Shown here one piece after another: positions 18,500 to 26,996 of a stretch of DNA of 64,000 nt. A program made the position numbers and the translations under genes. Under the pieces are notes generated by a model. It was not told where the DNA came from and did no database searches. It saw only the letters and a list, made by a program, of their open reading frames with translations. How positions within the stretch are numbered: the stretch's first letter is position 1; each line of letters opens with the position of its first letter. Source of the stretch: JAOUGY01 sp963785075 (GTDB lineage Bacteria; Actinomycetota; Acidimicrobiia; Spongiisociales; ZC4RG35); assembly GCA_963785075.1 (NCBI GenBank), contig CAWATW010000006.1, positions 124,001-188,000 of the forward strand, read 5' to 3'.

Positions 18500-20019
18500 T
18501 CTTCCTCCTCGGTTTCACCGGCTTCGGCGGCCGGTTCATCGACATCTGTCGTTGTCAGCGGTCCCTCGACCTCGGGGTCTGTCGCGTCCACCACCTCGGC
18601 ATCGACGACGTCGTCTAGGGCTTCGACCGAGTCGGCCACCGGCACACCTGCCGGAACCACCGTCTCGTCCCCGTCGGCCGGCGACGGCTCTTCTTCAACC
18701 GTCAACTCGACCTCGTTCCCGTCTTCGTCGACGGGAACGGCGCCGGTGATGATGACCTCCAGCGCCTTGTTCCTGAGGATATCACCGACCAGCGACTTTT
18801 CCCGTGCCTCATCTCGAAGAGCCTTGCGTATCTGATCGGGCTTCTCGCTCTGCAGCGCGATCGACTCGATCACGACGGCGAGCTCGTCATCCGAAACCTC
18901 GACACCGGCGCGTTCGGCCACGCCCTCGAGCAGCAGACGGGTCCTGATGGAACGTGAGGCCTGCGACCGGAGGTCGTCCACGAACTGACCTTGATCGAGA
19001 TTCGCCACCGAGAAGTAGTCGTCCAGCGTGAGCCCTTCGCCCTCCAAACGATGCACAAAACGATGCAGCACCTCGTCCATCTCCGACCGGAGCAACGCTT
19101 CGGGCAGCTCGACAACGACCTCGTCCACGAGCTGTTCGAGTGCCTTCTCGCGGAACTGGCGGGCGAGCGACTCGCGCTTCATCTGGCCCATGCGCTCCTC
19201 GAGGTTCACCTCCAGCTCTGTCACCGAGGAGAACTCCGTGATCTCCGAGACCCACTCGTCGGTCAGCTCCGGGAGCACCTTCTGCTTCACGTCGGTGACG
19301 GAGATCACAAAGGTGACCGTGGTGCCCGCCCGTTCCCCGAAGCCCTGCGGAAGCGGCGCATCGAAGGTGATCGTCGAACCCTTCTCGGCGCCGAGCAGGT
19401 GATCGTCGACACCATCGATGAAGCCTTCGGAACCCACCTCGTACATGATCTGGTCGGCCTTGGCCTCCGGCACCTCTACGCCATCGAGGGTGGCACCGAT
19501 GTCGATCGTGACGTAGTCCCCGTTCTCGGCGGGGCGATCGGCGTCCGACAACTCGGCGAACTGCTCCCTGATCCGGTCGATCTGCGCCGAGACCTCGGTG
19601 TCGTCCACGTCGACGGAACCCACCTCGATCCTGCGGCCGTCGTGCTCGGGAACCTGGTCGAGCGTGGGCCACAGAGTCACTCGCACCTTGACGTCGATCC
19701 CGGTGTCGGTGTCGTCCACGGACTCGAGTTCCGGGGTGACGGCCGGGTCGATGTCGAGCTCATCGAGGAGGTCGCCGAGCCTGTTTGGCACCAGGTCGTC
19801 GATCGCCTCGGCCCGGAGCCGTTCCGGGCCCACGGTGGCCTCGACGATCGGCCGGGGTGCCTTCCCCGGGCGGAAGCCCCTGATCTTCAGGTCCCGACTG
19901 AGCTTTCGGGCGGCGGCGCCCTTTGCGGATTCGATGTCGGCCTCGGGCACCGAGAACTCGACGACCCGCTCAAAGGGCCCTGCTTCAACCACGTTCGCGC
20001 TCACCTGCGTTTCCTCCAT
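18496..20019 (-). CDS. tig: Trigger factor
   Basis: Ribosome-bound chaperone at the exit tunnel. 507 residues from the ATG at 20017-20019. N-terminal ribosome-binding domain with the signature GFRPGKAPRP (~53), FKBP-type PPIase domain (~150-240, NGDYVTIDIGATLDG), helical C-domain (~250-435), and an additional ~70-residue acidic tail rich in Val, Asp and Glu. tig-clpP-clpX is the classic order. Upstream frame reaches into tRNA-His and is not coding. Confidence 0.95.
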   Translation of the reverse strand: MEETQVSANVVEAGPFERVVEFSVPEADIESAKGAAARKLSRDLKIRGFRPGKAPRPIVEATVGPERLRAEAIDDLVPNRLGDLLDELDIDPAVTPELESVDDTDTGIDVKVRVTLWPTLDQVPEHDGRRIEVGSVDVDDTEVSAQIDRIREQFAELSDADRPAENGDYVTIDIGATLDGVEVPEAKADQIMYEVGSEGFIDGVDDHLLGAEKGSTITFDAPLPQGFGERAGTTVTFVISVTDVKQKVLPELTDEWVSEITEFSSVTELEVNLEERMGQMKRESLARQFREKALEQLVDEVVVELPEALLRSEMDEVLHRFVHRLEGEGLTLDDYFSVANLDQGQFVDDLRSQASRSIRTRLLLEGVAERAGVEVSDDELAVVIESIALQSEKPDQIRKALRDEAREKSLVGDILRNKALEVIITGAVPVDEDGNEVELTVEEEPSPADGDETVVPAGVPVADSVEALDDVVDAEVVDATDPEVEGPLTTTDVDEPAAEAGETEEEE

Positions 20020-20061
20020 CCACCGGGTCCTCATGGAACGACCGGGCCAATTCGCAACACA

Positions 20062-20092
20062 CGCCCGGGAGGACACGGTGTCCTCCCGGGCG
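20062..20092 (-). terminator. Strong palindrome after tRNA-His
   Basis: Perfect 15-bp inverted repeat (CGCCCGGGAGGACAC and its complement) around a single base, so the real loop is a few bases. It sits 2 bp beyond the tRNA-His 3' end and 40 bp before tig, fitting a terminator of the tRNA transcript. Confidence 0.75.
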
Positions 20093-20094
20093 AT

Positions 20095-20173
20095 TGGGGT
20101 GACCGAGGGGACTTGAACCCCCGACCTCCAGGGCCACAACCTGGCGCTCTAACCGAGCTGAGCTACGGCCACC
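20095..20173 (-). tRNA. tRNA-His(GUG)
   Basis: Cloverleaf with acceptor GTGGCCG/CGGTCAC, encoded G at -1 paired to C73 (the histidine identity element), anticodon GTG in loop TTGTGGC, T arm GGGGGTTCAAGTCCCC and an encoded CCA (20095-20097). Confidence 0.97.
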
Positions 20174-20188
20174 ATGTGATCCGATCCG

Positions 20189-20261
20189 CGCCCCCGGAGG
20201 GATTCGAACCCCCGACCAAGAGCTTAGAAGGCTCCTGCTCTGTCCCCTGAGCTACGGGGGC
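20189..20261 (-). tRNA. tRNA-Arg(UCU)
   Basis: Acceptor GCCCCCG/CGGGGGC, anticodon loop CTTCTAA (TCT), T loop TTCGAAT, discriminator G, CCA not encoded. 15 bp upstream of tRNA-His on the same strand, likely one transcript. Confidence 0.96.
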
Positions 20262-20314
20262 ACAGGCGAGAACGGACGGACCAGCAGTTTAGGGGGGTCT
20301 CGGCGGTGGGGCGA

Positions 20315-20349
20315 GCCGACAGCTCACAGCCGACAGCACACGGCCGACG
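20315..20349. repeat. Heptamer repeat, 5 units of GCCGACA type
   Basis: Five consecutive 7-mers fitting GCNNACR: GCCGACA, GCTCACA, GCCGACA, GCACACG, GCCGACG. A further weak set (ATCAGCA, ACCAGCA, GCTACGA) follows at 20361-20381. Confidence 0.65.
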
Positions 20350-20458
20350 GAGGAGGAGAAATCAGCAACCAGCAGCTACGAACGACCTGGGCGGGGGCGC
20401 AATGGTCCGGAGTCCGGGTCACCACGCCCACGGCCACACCGCAAGAGTGCCGCTTCGG

Positions 20459-20514
20459 CCTCGGGACCGAGGTCCGGGACCTCGGACGTCGAACCTCGGA
20501 CTTCGGATTTGAGA
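20459..20514. repeat. Heptamer repeat, 8 units of CCTCGGA type
   Basis: Eight in-phase 7-mers around CCTCGGA (for example CCTCGGG, ACCGAGG, CCTCGGA, CTTCGGA). Since CCGAGG and CCTCGG are complementary, neighbouring units can also pair. Confidence 0.65.
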
Positions 20515-20553
20515 AGACGACGAGCATGCTTCCATCAATGCCGCGCGGCATGA

Positions 20554-20581
20554 ACCCGGAGACTGGAGACCGGTGACCGGT
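20554..20581. repeat. Heptamer repeat, 4 units of GACCGGT type
   Basis: Four in-phase 7-mers: ACCCGGA, GACTGGA, GACCGGT, GACCGGT; leads directly into an isolated GAA-loop hairpin. Confidence 0.55.
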
Positions 20582-20605
20582 GGCGCCGGGCCGAAGCCCG
20601 GCGCG

Positions 20606-20679
20606 TGGAGCGGGTGAAGGGAATCGAACCCTCATGACCAGCTTGGAAGGCTGGGGCTCTACCATTGAGCTACACCCGC
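20606..20679 (-). tRNA. tRNA-Gly(UCC)
   Basis: Acceptor GCGGGTG/CACCCGC, anticodon loop CTTCCAA (TCC), T loop TTCGATT, discriminator T, encoded CCA (20606-20608). Confidence 0.97.
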
Positions 20680-20860
20680 ACGGCCTTCGATGACGAAGAC
20701 ACCTCGCGTCTCAGACATGTGCCTGGTGACGTGGTGCGGGTCATGATAGCCCCGCACTCGAACATTTCGATCCGGCTTGCTGGTATCGGACGGGATGAGT
20801 TTCCACCGCCGAGGAATCGTTGGGGACGGCGTCACTCACACCGAGTACGATTCCGCCGGA

Positions 20861-20934
20861 CGGGATGTGGCGCAGCTTGGTAGCGCACCTGGTTTGGGAC
20901 CAGGGGGTCGCCGGTTCAAATCCGGCCATCCCGA
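20861..20934 (+). tRNA. tRNA-Pro(UGG)
   Basis: Acceptor CGGGATG/CATCCCG, anticodon loop TTTGGGA (TGG), T loop TTCAAAT, discriminator A, CCA not encoded. A TACGAT ten bases before the gene (about 20846) may be its -10. The 180 bases upstream hold no gene. Confidence 0.97.
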
Positions 20935-21008
20935 CCGATCATCCCCGTGATGCGGATCCCGTGGCTTCGCCGAACTGACGATTCCGGAGGATTGCTATCC
21001 TGCCCGAC

Positions 21009-21084
<76 letters not shown>

Positions 21085-21089
21085 CCACC

Positions 21090-21119
21090 AGAGAGCCCCG
21101 GACGCGTCCGGGGCTCTCT
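21090..21119 (+). terminator. Perfect 30-bp palindrome after tRNA-Lys
   Basis: AGAGAGCCCCGGAC followed by GC and the exact complementary arm; 7 bp beyond the tRNA. Works in both directions on paper; no T-tract. Confidence 0.8.
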
Positions 21120-21132
21120 GTCGCCACAGCCC

Positions 21133-21160
21133 ACGTTGTAGGTAGTACGTAAAACGTAGA
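21133..21160. repeat. Heptamer repeat, 4 units of ACGTNNN type
   Basis: In-phase 7-mers ACGTTGT, AGGTAGT, ACGTAAA, ACGTAGA. A second set based on GGCNGTC follows at 21182-21209. Confidence 0.6.
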
Positions 21161-21310
21161 ACGGCCGCGGACAAGAGCGTGGGCCGTCGGCAGTCGGCTG
21201 TGGGCAAGGCGGCCCCGAACGGAGCGCACCTCTCGATGGCCGGGTGGTTGTGGATCGTGAAGGGGCGCGCGGACTGCGCCGAACACACAGATATCTCGAG
21301 CGATTCGGAG

Positions 21311-21393
21311 TGCGGGCGAGAGGACTCGAACCTCCACGGGTTTTGCCCACCAGATCCTAAATCTGGCGCGTCTGCCAATTCCGCCACGCCCGC
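21311..21393 (-). tRNA. tRNA-Leu(UAG)
   Basis: Class II tRNA with long variable arm (TGGGCAAAACCCG), acceptor GCGGGCG/CGCCCGC, anticodon loop TTTAGGA (TAG), T loop TTCGAGT, discriminator A, CCA not encoded. Confidence 0.96.
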
Positions 21394-21445
21394 ATTCGTC
21401 GATGATTGTGCCATCTCCTGGAGAGGACGTGTCCGATCCCCGACA

Positions 21446-21487
21446 GGTACGCATTACGTATTGCGTTCTACGTAGTACGTAGAACGT
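21446..21487. repeat. Heptamer repeat, 6 units of NNNACGT type
   Basis: Six in-phase 7-mers: GGTACGC, ATTACGT, ATTGCGT, TCTACGT, AGTACGT, AGAACGT. Ends 16 bp before the stop of the next minus-strand gene. Confidence 0.7.
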
Positions 21488-21503
21488 GGGGTGGCCCGTG
21501 GGG

Positions 21504-22739
21504 TCAGCCGTCGATCGACCAGAGTTTCGGGTCGAATGCGCCGGTGGCCAGGCCGACGGCGACCGTCGTGACGCCGTCGGATTCGGCGTCGAGGATCAGA
21601 CCGGGGATCGGGACCGTGACGTCCTCGAGGCCGGATTCGTCAACGACAGCGGTGAGGCCGGAGTCACCGAGCACGACGATGTCGTCTTGCCATCTTCCGA
21701 GCGAGACTCCGAGATACGGGAACGGCTCTCCGACGAGCTCCCATGTGGCGAGATCGGTGCTGCGGAGAACAACCCCGCGGAGGTCGCCCTCGACGCGGGC
21801 GACCGCGAGCACGACTGCCCGATCGTCGGCGTCGATCGTGAAGTCGATCGGGTCGACGTCCGACAGAGGATCGGGGAACTCCACGTTCGACGACACCCAG
21901 CCGCCGCCTTCTGCGATGGCGACCTCGAGACCATCACCCGATCCGACAGCTGCGAGCGAACCGGCAATCGTCATCACACCGAGCACCTCGCCGTCGGTTT
22001 CGAAGGGGTCGCCGAGGGCAGGGTCCACCCACCGGGTTCCATCGAGCTCCCAGATCGCCGGTCGTTGCGCCTCGTCGGGTGTCGAACTGGATCCCAGGGC
22101 ATACACCCGCCCGTCGACCTCGATGAGGTTGCGGACGTGGCCCGCATCTGCCGGGAAGTCAACCGGGGTCCACTGCGCAGCTCCATCAGACACCGACACA
22201 TCCGACACGAAGGCGACGAGCCGGGAGGCTTCACCCGAACGACCGGCGGTCACCACCAGCGTCGACGATCCAGCCAGTGCCCGGCCCAGCCCGCGCCCGA
22301 GACCGTCGCTCAGTTCTGGCTCGGTCGGCAGGAGCGTTGCATCCCAGTCGCTTCCATCGACGGACGTGAGCACTCTGAGCCCGTCGGTGGTCGGTGCGAC
22401 GGCGATCCAGCCGGACGGTCCGTGTGAGACGCTAGAGACCACACCCGAGTACGGAAGGGAGACTTCTTCCCAGGATGGCTCGGACGGAGCGACGACCGGC
22501 GCGGCCGTCGTGGGGGGATCGGACGGAGCCGACACCGTCGGTGGCGCGGTCGTGGCGGGAGCGACCTCTACGAGGCCGCCCGTCGCCGCGGCCACTGCCG
22601 TGACCAACGCCACAGCGGCGGCGGCGAGACCGATCCTGGGAATCCCGCTCGGCTCCCGTCCGGCGGCAGATGGCGAGACGCCGATGATGAGAGATGGCTC
22701 TGTCGGCTCTGGATCTCGAGGCCGAGGATCGTCGGTCAT
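21504..22739 (-). CDS. Membrane-anchored exported protein, probably beta-propeller
   Basis: 411 residues from the ATG at 22737-22739. One membrane segment (~36-58, IGLAAAAVALVTAVAAATG) after a short acidic cytoplasmic head, then a Thr/Pro/Ala-rich linker (~62-90) and an outer domain with repeated ~50-residue blocks of the type G-S-x-W-x-x-V-x-F/P and D-L-A-T-W-E-L-V. These SxDxxxW runs resemble sialidase/BNR-type propeller blades. No catalytic motif recognised; the function is unknown. Isolated gene, downstream end near a heptamer array. Confidence 0.75.
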   Translation of the reverse strand: MTDDPRPRDPEPTEPSLIIGVSPSAAGREPSGIPRIGLAAAAVALVTAVAAATGGLVEVAPATTAPPTVSAPSDPPTTAAPVVAPSEPSWEEVSLPYSGVVSSVSHGPSGWIAVAPTTDGLRVLTSVDGSDWDATLLPTEPELSDGLGRGLGRALAGSSTLVVTAGRSGEASRLVAFVSDVSVSDGAAQWTPVDFPADAGHVRNLIEVDGRVYALGSSSTPDEAQRPAIWELDGTRWVDPALGDPFETDGEVLGVMTIAGSLAAVGSGDGLEVAIAEGGGWVSSNVEFPDPLSDVDPIDFTIDADDRAVVLAVARVEGDLRGVVLRSTDLATWELVGEPFPYLGVSLGRWQDDIVVLGDSGLTAVVDESGLEDVTVPIPGLILDAESDGVTTVAVGLATGAFDPKLWSIDG

Positions 22740-22872
22740 GGTCGTCAGGGTATGTGCAGACCGCGTCAACTGGTATTCGGCGAGGTACGCATCGGATCAA
22801 AGACCCAGGTATCTCGAACCGCCGAGAGTCATCCCTCAAGTGGGCGGCTTCATCGCCGACTGGAAGTCCATG

Positions 22873-22946
22873 ACGCACGATGCCCGTGGTGGGCAGCCGG
22901 CAACACCAGCTGGCGAGTGCGGGTTCGATTCCCGCCGTGCGCACCA
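22873..22946 (+). tRNA. tRNA-like structure with encoded CCA, possibly degenerate tRNA-Val(CAC)
   Basis: Seven-base acceptor ACGCACG/CGTGCGC pairs except at position 1 (A-C), the T arm GCGGG-TTCGATT-CCCGC is perfect and directly joined to the acceptor, and A73-CCA is encoded (22943-22946). The D arm has a 4-bp stem but only a 5-nt loop (GTGGT), the anticodon stem CCGGC/GCTGG closes the loop AACACCA, which lacks U33 and would place CAC at the anticodon. Could be a decayed tRNA, an atypical one, or an old integration-site remnant. Confidence 0.4.
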
Positions 22947-22958
22947 CGCTCGCCTGGG

Positions 22959-23735
22959 TCAGAACCTTCCCCCGTCGACGATGAAGTTCTGTGCAGTGCA
23001 TCCTCCCCCGTCGTCAGAGGCCAGGAACAGCACCATCTGGGCGAACTCGTCGGGAAGGATCCGCTTCTTGAGCGCCTGGTCCTTCATCGTCTGCTCCTCC
23101 CCCTCGGCGCTCCACCACTTCGTGAGCTGCCGCTCGGTGGGAACCCAACCTGGCAACACGGTGTTGACCCGAATGTTGTACGGACCGAGGGTCCTGGCCA
23201 TGGTCCGGGTGATGCCTTCGACCGCCGACTTGGCGATGGCGTACCCGGGGAAGAAGTCCTCCTGCATCATGTAGCTGCTCGACCCGACGTTGACGATCGA
23301 TCCGAGGTTGGCCTCCATCATTCGCGGCGCCAAGGCCTGGATGGCGAAGAAGTAATGGCGGAGATTCACGTTCATTCGCTCGTCCCAATACTCGACGCTC
23401 ATGTCGCGCCAGTCGTGACGGTCGTCGTTGGCTGCGTTGTTGACGAGCACCGTGATGCCGCCCAGCTCCTCTGAAGCACGCCGGCAAGCACTTCGGAGGG
23501 CGTCGATGTCGAGCAGGTCGACCTCGTGGAACAGCGGTCGATGTGCGGATCCGGCCTCGACACAGCGCTGCACGGTCTTCTCCGCATACTCCACGTTCTT
23601 GTCCACGAACGCCACCCTGCTGCCCTGGCGGGCGAAGTTCTGGACGATGGCGCTGCCGATGCCGTCGGCACCACCGGTCACGAAGACCGTCCGGTTTTCG
23701 AGCGAGGGATATCGCGCATAGTGGGACCTGGTCAC
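22959..23735 (-). CDS. SDR family NAD(P)-dependent oxidoreductase
   Basis: 258 residues from a GTG. Classical short-chain dehydrogenase: TGGADGIG (20-27), NNAAND (~99-104), catalytic Ser in VGSSS (~152), Y165 and K169 (YAIAK), and the C-terminal DGG. The overall pattern (FVDKN after strand 2, ALKKRILPDEFAQMVLFLASDD) is that of sugar or sugar-acid dehydrogenases, so an aldose or polyol substrate is a reasonable guess. Same strand and 75 bp downstream of a 2-hydroxyacid dehydrogenase; the two may form one small catabolic operon. Confidence 0.88.
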   Translation of the reverse strand: MTRSHYARYPSLENRTVFVTGGADGIGSAIVQNFARQGSRVAFVDKNVEYAEKTVQRCVEAGSAHRPLFHEVDLLDIDALRSACRRASEELGGITVLVNNAANDDRHDWRDMSVEYWDERMNVNLRHYFFAIQALAPRMMEANLGSIVNVGSSSYMMQEDFFPGYAIAKSAVEGITRTMARTLGPYNIRVNTVLPGWVPTERQLTKWWSAEGEEQTMKDQALKKRILPDEFAQMVLFLASDDGGGCTAQNFIVDGGRF

Positions 23736-23810
23736 AACATCATCTCCATGGTCGGACGTGAGGGTTCGGTCGCTGCGAGCGAGGGTGTGCTTCTGAGGAT
23801 TGGGATCGCC

Positions 23811-24806
23811 TCATCGGTGGTTCCACCAGTCGACCAGCCGGCGGGCATCGGCCGGATTTGCCGATCGCGGGGGCATGACGCCATCCAGAATGGCTCTGAT
23901 CTGGTCGACCGAGCTGAGGGCCTGTGCGTCGGCATTCTCGGGCGTGAGCCCGCCGAGGTGCGGGGTCGCGACGACGCCGGGGCGTCGCGCCAAGTCGGGC
24001 GACGGACGCTGATCCGGAGCCCTCCCCACGTCCATGGCGAGCCCTCCGAGTCTTCCGGAGTCGAGGGCCGCCGCGACAGCCGCTTCATCCAACAGCTCAC
24101 CGCGTGACACGTTCACGAGCAGCGTGCCGGGAGCCATCTGCTCGAGGGCGGCTCGATCGATGAGATCGATCGTCTCTGGGCCTGACGAGGCCAGGGGGAA
24201 CACGATGTCGCTCGCGGCCAGCAACTCGGAGAGCTCCCTCCTATCGAAGTGATCCGGAATCGCATCGACGTACGGATCCGTCACCACGACGCGCAAACCC
24301 AATGCGTGCAGCAGCTCCGCCAGATACGCCCCCACGGCGCCGAACCCGATCACGCCTGCGGTTCGACCCCGAAGCTGAACGCCGGGCCGCTGCGGAGGCT
24401 CGACTCCACGCCGGTAGTCGGCGGTCGAGTCGCTCACATGACGAGCCAGGTCGAGGGCCAATGCGAGTGCCAGTTCGGCGGTGGACGCCACGAAGCTCTT
24501 GTCGGCGTGGGCCACGAGGACCCCCGCCTGGGAAGCAGCACCCACATCGATCGTCGAGATGTCGACGGCGGTGCGCAGGAACGCGATCAGGGCAGGAAGC
24601 TCCCGGAACACCTGCCGACCGCCTGGCGTCGATCTGTGCGCCACGATCACATGGCACTCCTCTGCAAGCTCGATCAACTCCTGCTCCGTCAGATCCCGAT
24701 CGAGCGGGTTGACCACGACGTGCGCCATCGTCTCCAACTCTCTGAGTGCCTCGCGGTAATAGGCGTCGAGGTCTTCGGGGTTGTGGGTCACGAACACGTT
24801 GAGCAC
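23811..24806 (-). CDS. D-isomer-specific 2-hydroxyacid dehydrogenase
   Basis: 331 residues from the GTG at 24804-24806 (MLNVFVTHNPEDL); an ATG 13 codons upstream gives a less typical N-terminus. Rossmann motif GFGAVG (154-159), then D178 of the TDPY run favouring NAD, catalytic Arg in NVSRGE (~237) and His in TPHLGG (~302). Substrate unknown; phosphoglycerate or glyoxylate/hydroxypyruvate reductase-like. Pairs with the SDR gene downstream and is divergent from the hydrolase gene. Confidence 0.88.
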   Translation of the reverse strand: MLNVFVTHNPEDLDAYYREALRELETMAHVVVNPLDRDLTEQELIELAEECHVIVAHRSTPGGRQVFRELPALIAFLRTAVDISTIDVGAASQAGVLVAHADKSFVASTAELALALALDLARHVSDSTADYRRGVEPPQRPGVQLRGRTAGVIGFGAVGAYLAELLHALGLRVVVTDPYVDAIPDHFDRRELSELLAASDIVFPLASSGPETIDLIDRAALEQMAPGTLLVNVSRGELLDEAAVAAALDSGRLGGLAMDVGRAPDQRPSPDLARRPGVVATPHLGGLTPENADAQALSSVDQIRAILDGVMPPRSANPADARRLVDWWNHR

Positions 24807-24871
24807 AAGGCGAAACCTAGTGGCCCAGGAAAGCACTCCAACCACCGCTCGCGCCGTACGCTGAAGCCTGC

Positions 24872-25999
24872 ATGCGTCGACTCCTCATCGGCCTCATCGT
24901 CGCGGTCCTGTCCGCCTACGCCGCAGTCGGGTGGTACGTGTCCGGGGAGATCATCGACGGGCTGTCGACGGAGCCGCCGGCGGTGGTCTACGACGTGGAC
25001 GTGATCGCCCTGCAAGACGACCTCATCACGATCGAGGCACCGGACACCGCAGAAACCCCGCTCGACAGCGACGCAACAATGGGTCTCCGCTGGAGCGGCG
25101 GGGCCGGTGTGGTCGGACCGTCGGGAGACATCGACGGGCGTATCCAGACCCGCCGGCTCGATGTGCTCGAGGGCTCGCCGCCGCGGCTCGGGACCGACGT
25201 GGCCAATCTCGACGCACTCGTGTTCTCGGGAGATCCGTCCACCCTGGATCTGGGCTTCGAGGAAGTGACCTATCCGGGGCCGCTCGGTGCCCTGACCGGC
25301 TGGTTCATACCCGGCTCCGGCGACACGTGGATGATCGCCGTCCACGGCCTTGGATCGGGACAGCGCGACATGCTTCGCTTCGTGGAAGCCATCGCAGATG
25401 AGGGCTACCCGATCCTTGTCATCAGCTATCGGAACGACGAGGGGGCACCGGCCGCCGACGGAATCGGGACGATGGGCCAGTCCGAGTGGCTCGACCTCGA
25501 AGCAGCCGTGAACTACGCACGCAGTCGAGGTGCACAATCGATGGTTTTGAGCGGTGTGAGCATGGGGGGTGCAACGGTGTTGTCGTACCTGGTCAATTCG
25601 GATGACCTGACCGGTGTCCGTGCTGCGATCCTCGAGGCGCCCGCCGCCGACCTCCGGGAGGTCGTGTCGCTGCGCTCGGGCGAGGCTCTGCCGGTCGGTG
25701 GACCGGTGGGCGAGTCGATGGTGGCGATCGGACGGGCCGTCGTGTGGGTTCGGACGGGTATCGACTTCGACGACATCGACTACGTCGAGCGCGCCGACGA
25801 GCTCACCGTGCCGGTTCTGATGTTCCACGGAACCGGCGACTCGACGGTTCCTTTCGCTGTCGGTCGGGCTCTCGCCGACGCGAGGCCTGAGCTGATCGAG
25901 TTCCACCCCACCGAGGACGCCGCCCACGTTCGGGCGTGGAACGAGGATCGAGAGCAATATTGCGACCTGATCGTGGCTTTTCTCGAACGGCTGGGCTGA
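24872..25999 (+). CDS. Membrane-anchored alpha/beta hydrolase
   Basis: 375 residues. N-terminal membrane anchor (~4-23), a ~115-residue beta-rich leader of unknown role, then an alpha/beta hydrolase domain (~130-375): oxyanion HGLGSG (~152), nucleophile elbow GVSMGG near 229, acidic FHGTGDSTVP (~322) and terminal His in AAHVRAW (~350). Similar architecture to BAAT/YqkD-like esterases anchored outside the membrane. Possible -10 (TACGCT) nine bases before the ATG suggests a near-leaderless mRNA. Confidence 0.85.
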   Translation: MRRLLIGLIVAVLSAYAAVGWYVSGEIIDGLSTEPPAVVYDVDVIALQDDLITIEAPDTAETPLDSDATMGLRWSGGAGVVGPSGDIDGRIQTRRLDVLEGSPPRLGTDVANLDALVFSGDPSTLDLGFEEVTYPGPLGALTGWFIPGSGDTWMIAVHGLGSGQRDMLRFVEAIADEGYPILVISYRNDEGAPAADGIGTMGQSEWLDLEAAVNYARSRGAQSMVLSGVSMGGATVLSYLVNSDDLTGVRAAILEAPAADLREVVSLRSGEALPVGGPVGESMVAIGRAVVWVRTGIDFDDIDYVERADELTVPVLMFHGTGDSTVPFAVGRALADARPELIEFHPTEDAAHVRAWNEDREQYCDLIVAFLERLG

Positions 26000-26039
26000 C
26001 GACCTGAACTGGAGGCGGTCGCGGCCGACGGGACCGGCG

Positions 26040-26396
26040 ATGGAGCATGTCAGTGTCGACGACAACTACTACACCCGCCTCGAGCTCTCTCTCGGCGCCT
26101 CGACCGAGGCAGTCGAAGAGGCGTTCGCCCGTCTCGACGCCGAAGCCCGCCACGCCGGGGACCTGGATCGCTGTCGTCGTCTCGAGGAGGCGCGACGCGG
26201 GCTCCTGCAACCGGGCATTCGCTCCTATCACAACCAACGGATCAAATGGGATGCCGCCCGGATCTGGTACGAGTCGAAATATCCGGAGGGTCGAAGCGTC
26301 GAAGAACACCGCCTGTGGGCGGACTATCGACGAGCCGTGATCGAGACCGAACCTTCGCTGTGGAGTCGAGTCAAGGATCTGTTCGACGGCGGTTGA
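26040..26396 (+). CDS. Small J-domain-like protein without HPD
   Basis: 118 residues. Residues 9-60 follow the J-domain pattern (YYTRLELSLGASTEAVEEAFARL, then ARRGLL and YHNQR), but the HPD tripeptide that activates Hsp70 is absent, so it is a J-like fold at most. The rest is charged with Trp/Tyr. Forty bases after the hydrolase gene, probably co-transcribed. Function not known. Confidence 0.6.
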   Translation: MEHVSVDDNYYTRLELSLGASTEAVEEAFARLDAEARHAGDLDRCRRLEEARRGLLQPGIRSYHNQRIKWDAARIWYESKYPEGRSVEEHRLWADYRRAVIETEPSLWSRVKDLFDGG

Positions 26397-26408
26397 CGGC
26401 GACCGTCA
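26394..26408. terminator. Small hairpin between convergent genes
   Basis: TGACGG-CGA-CCGTCA overlaps the stop of the J-like gene and faces the rdgB stop. Only 6 bp of stem, so weak. Confidence 0.35.
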
Positions 26409-26996
26409 CACGGTCTGCGACGCCGCCCGAATCGCATCCACGAGCGCCCTGATGGCGCGAGCCCGATGCGAGATCGAGTTCTTCGCCTCCACACCCATCT
26501 CTGAGAATGTGACACCGTCCACCTCGAACACGGGGTCGTATCCGAACCCGCCACCTCCTCGAGGCTGGGTGGTGATCACCCCATCGACGTGTCCGTCGGC
26601 GACGATCGGACTGCCATCCGGACGCGCCAACACCATCGCCGTTCGAAACCGGGCTCTGCGGTCGTCGACGCCTTCGAGCTCACGAAGCAGTCGCTCCACA
26701 TTGTCGGAATACGACGCATCCTCGCCTGCGTACCGAGCGCTGAACACTCCCGGTTCTCCATCGAGCGCGACCACCTCGAGCCCCGTGTCGTCGGCGACGG
26801 CGGGGAGACCCGTGGCTTCCACGACCGCCACCGCTTTGAGCGTCGCGTTCCCTTCGAGCGTGAGTTCCGTCTCCTCGACATCCGGCCATTGCAGCCCGCG
26901 GACGATCTCGCCGACCACACCGGTCGATACCAAAACCGCCTCGATCTCGGCGATCTTGTCCGGGTTCTTCGATGCGACGACCAGCCGTTCGATCAT
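26406..26996 (-). CDS. rdgB: XTP/dITP diphosphatase (RdgB/HAM1)
   Basis: House-cleaning pyrophosphatase that hydrolyses ITP, dITP and XTP. 196 residues from the ATG at 26994-26996, overlapping the rph stop by 4 bp. Motifs VVASKNPDKIAEI (substrate site), VADDTGLEV (metal Asp pair) and ISHRARA near the C-terminus. rph-rdgB coupling is common in Actinobacteria and many other bacteria. Confidence 0.96.
   Translation of the reverse strand: MIERLVVASKNPDKIAEIEAVLVSTGVVGEIVRGLQWPDVEETELTLEGNATLKAVAVVEATGLPAVADDTGLEVVALDGEPGVFSARYAGEDASYSDNVERLLRELEGVDDRRARFRTAMVLARPDGSPIVADGHVDGVITTQPRGGGGFGYDPVFEVDGVTFSEMGVEAKNSISHRARAIRALVDAIRAASQTV

Larger units (their letters stand above)
20262..20605. other. 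Repeat-rich gap between tRNA genes
   Basis: 344 bases with no credible gene. Contains several 7-bp-period arrays (about 20315-20349, 20404-20417, 20459-20514, 20554-20581) and an isolated hairpin GGCGCCGGGC/GCCCGGCGC around CGAA at about 20582-20602, ending next to the tRNA-Gly 3' end. Frames here are translations of repeats. Confidence 0.7.

Noticed and set aside
20741..20929. Minus frame reading MAGFEPATPWSQTRCATKL
   Set aside because: This familiar false protein is the antisense translation of tRNA-Pro; similar artefacts arise across tRNA-Lys (21028-21414) and tRNA-Leu.
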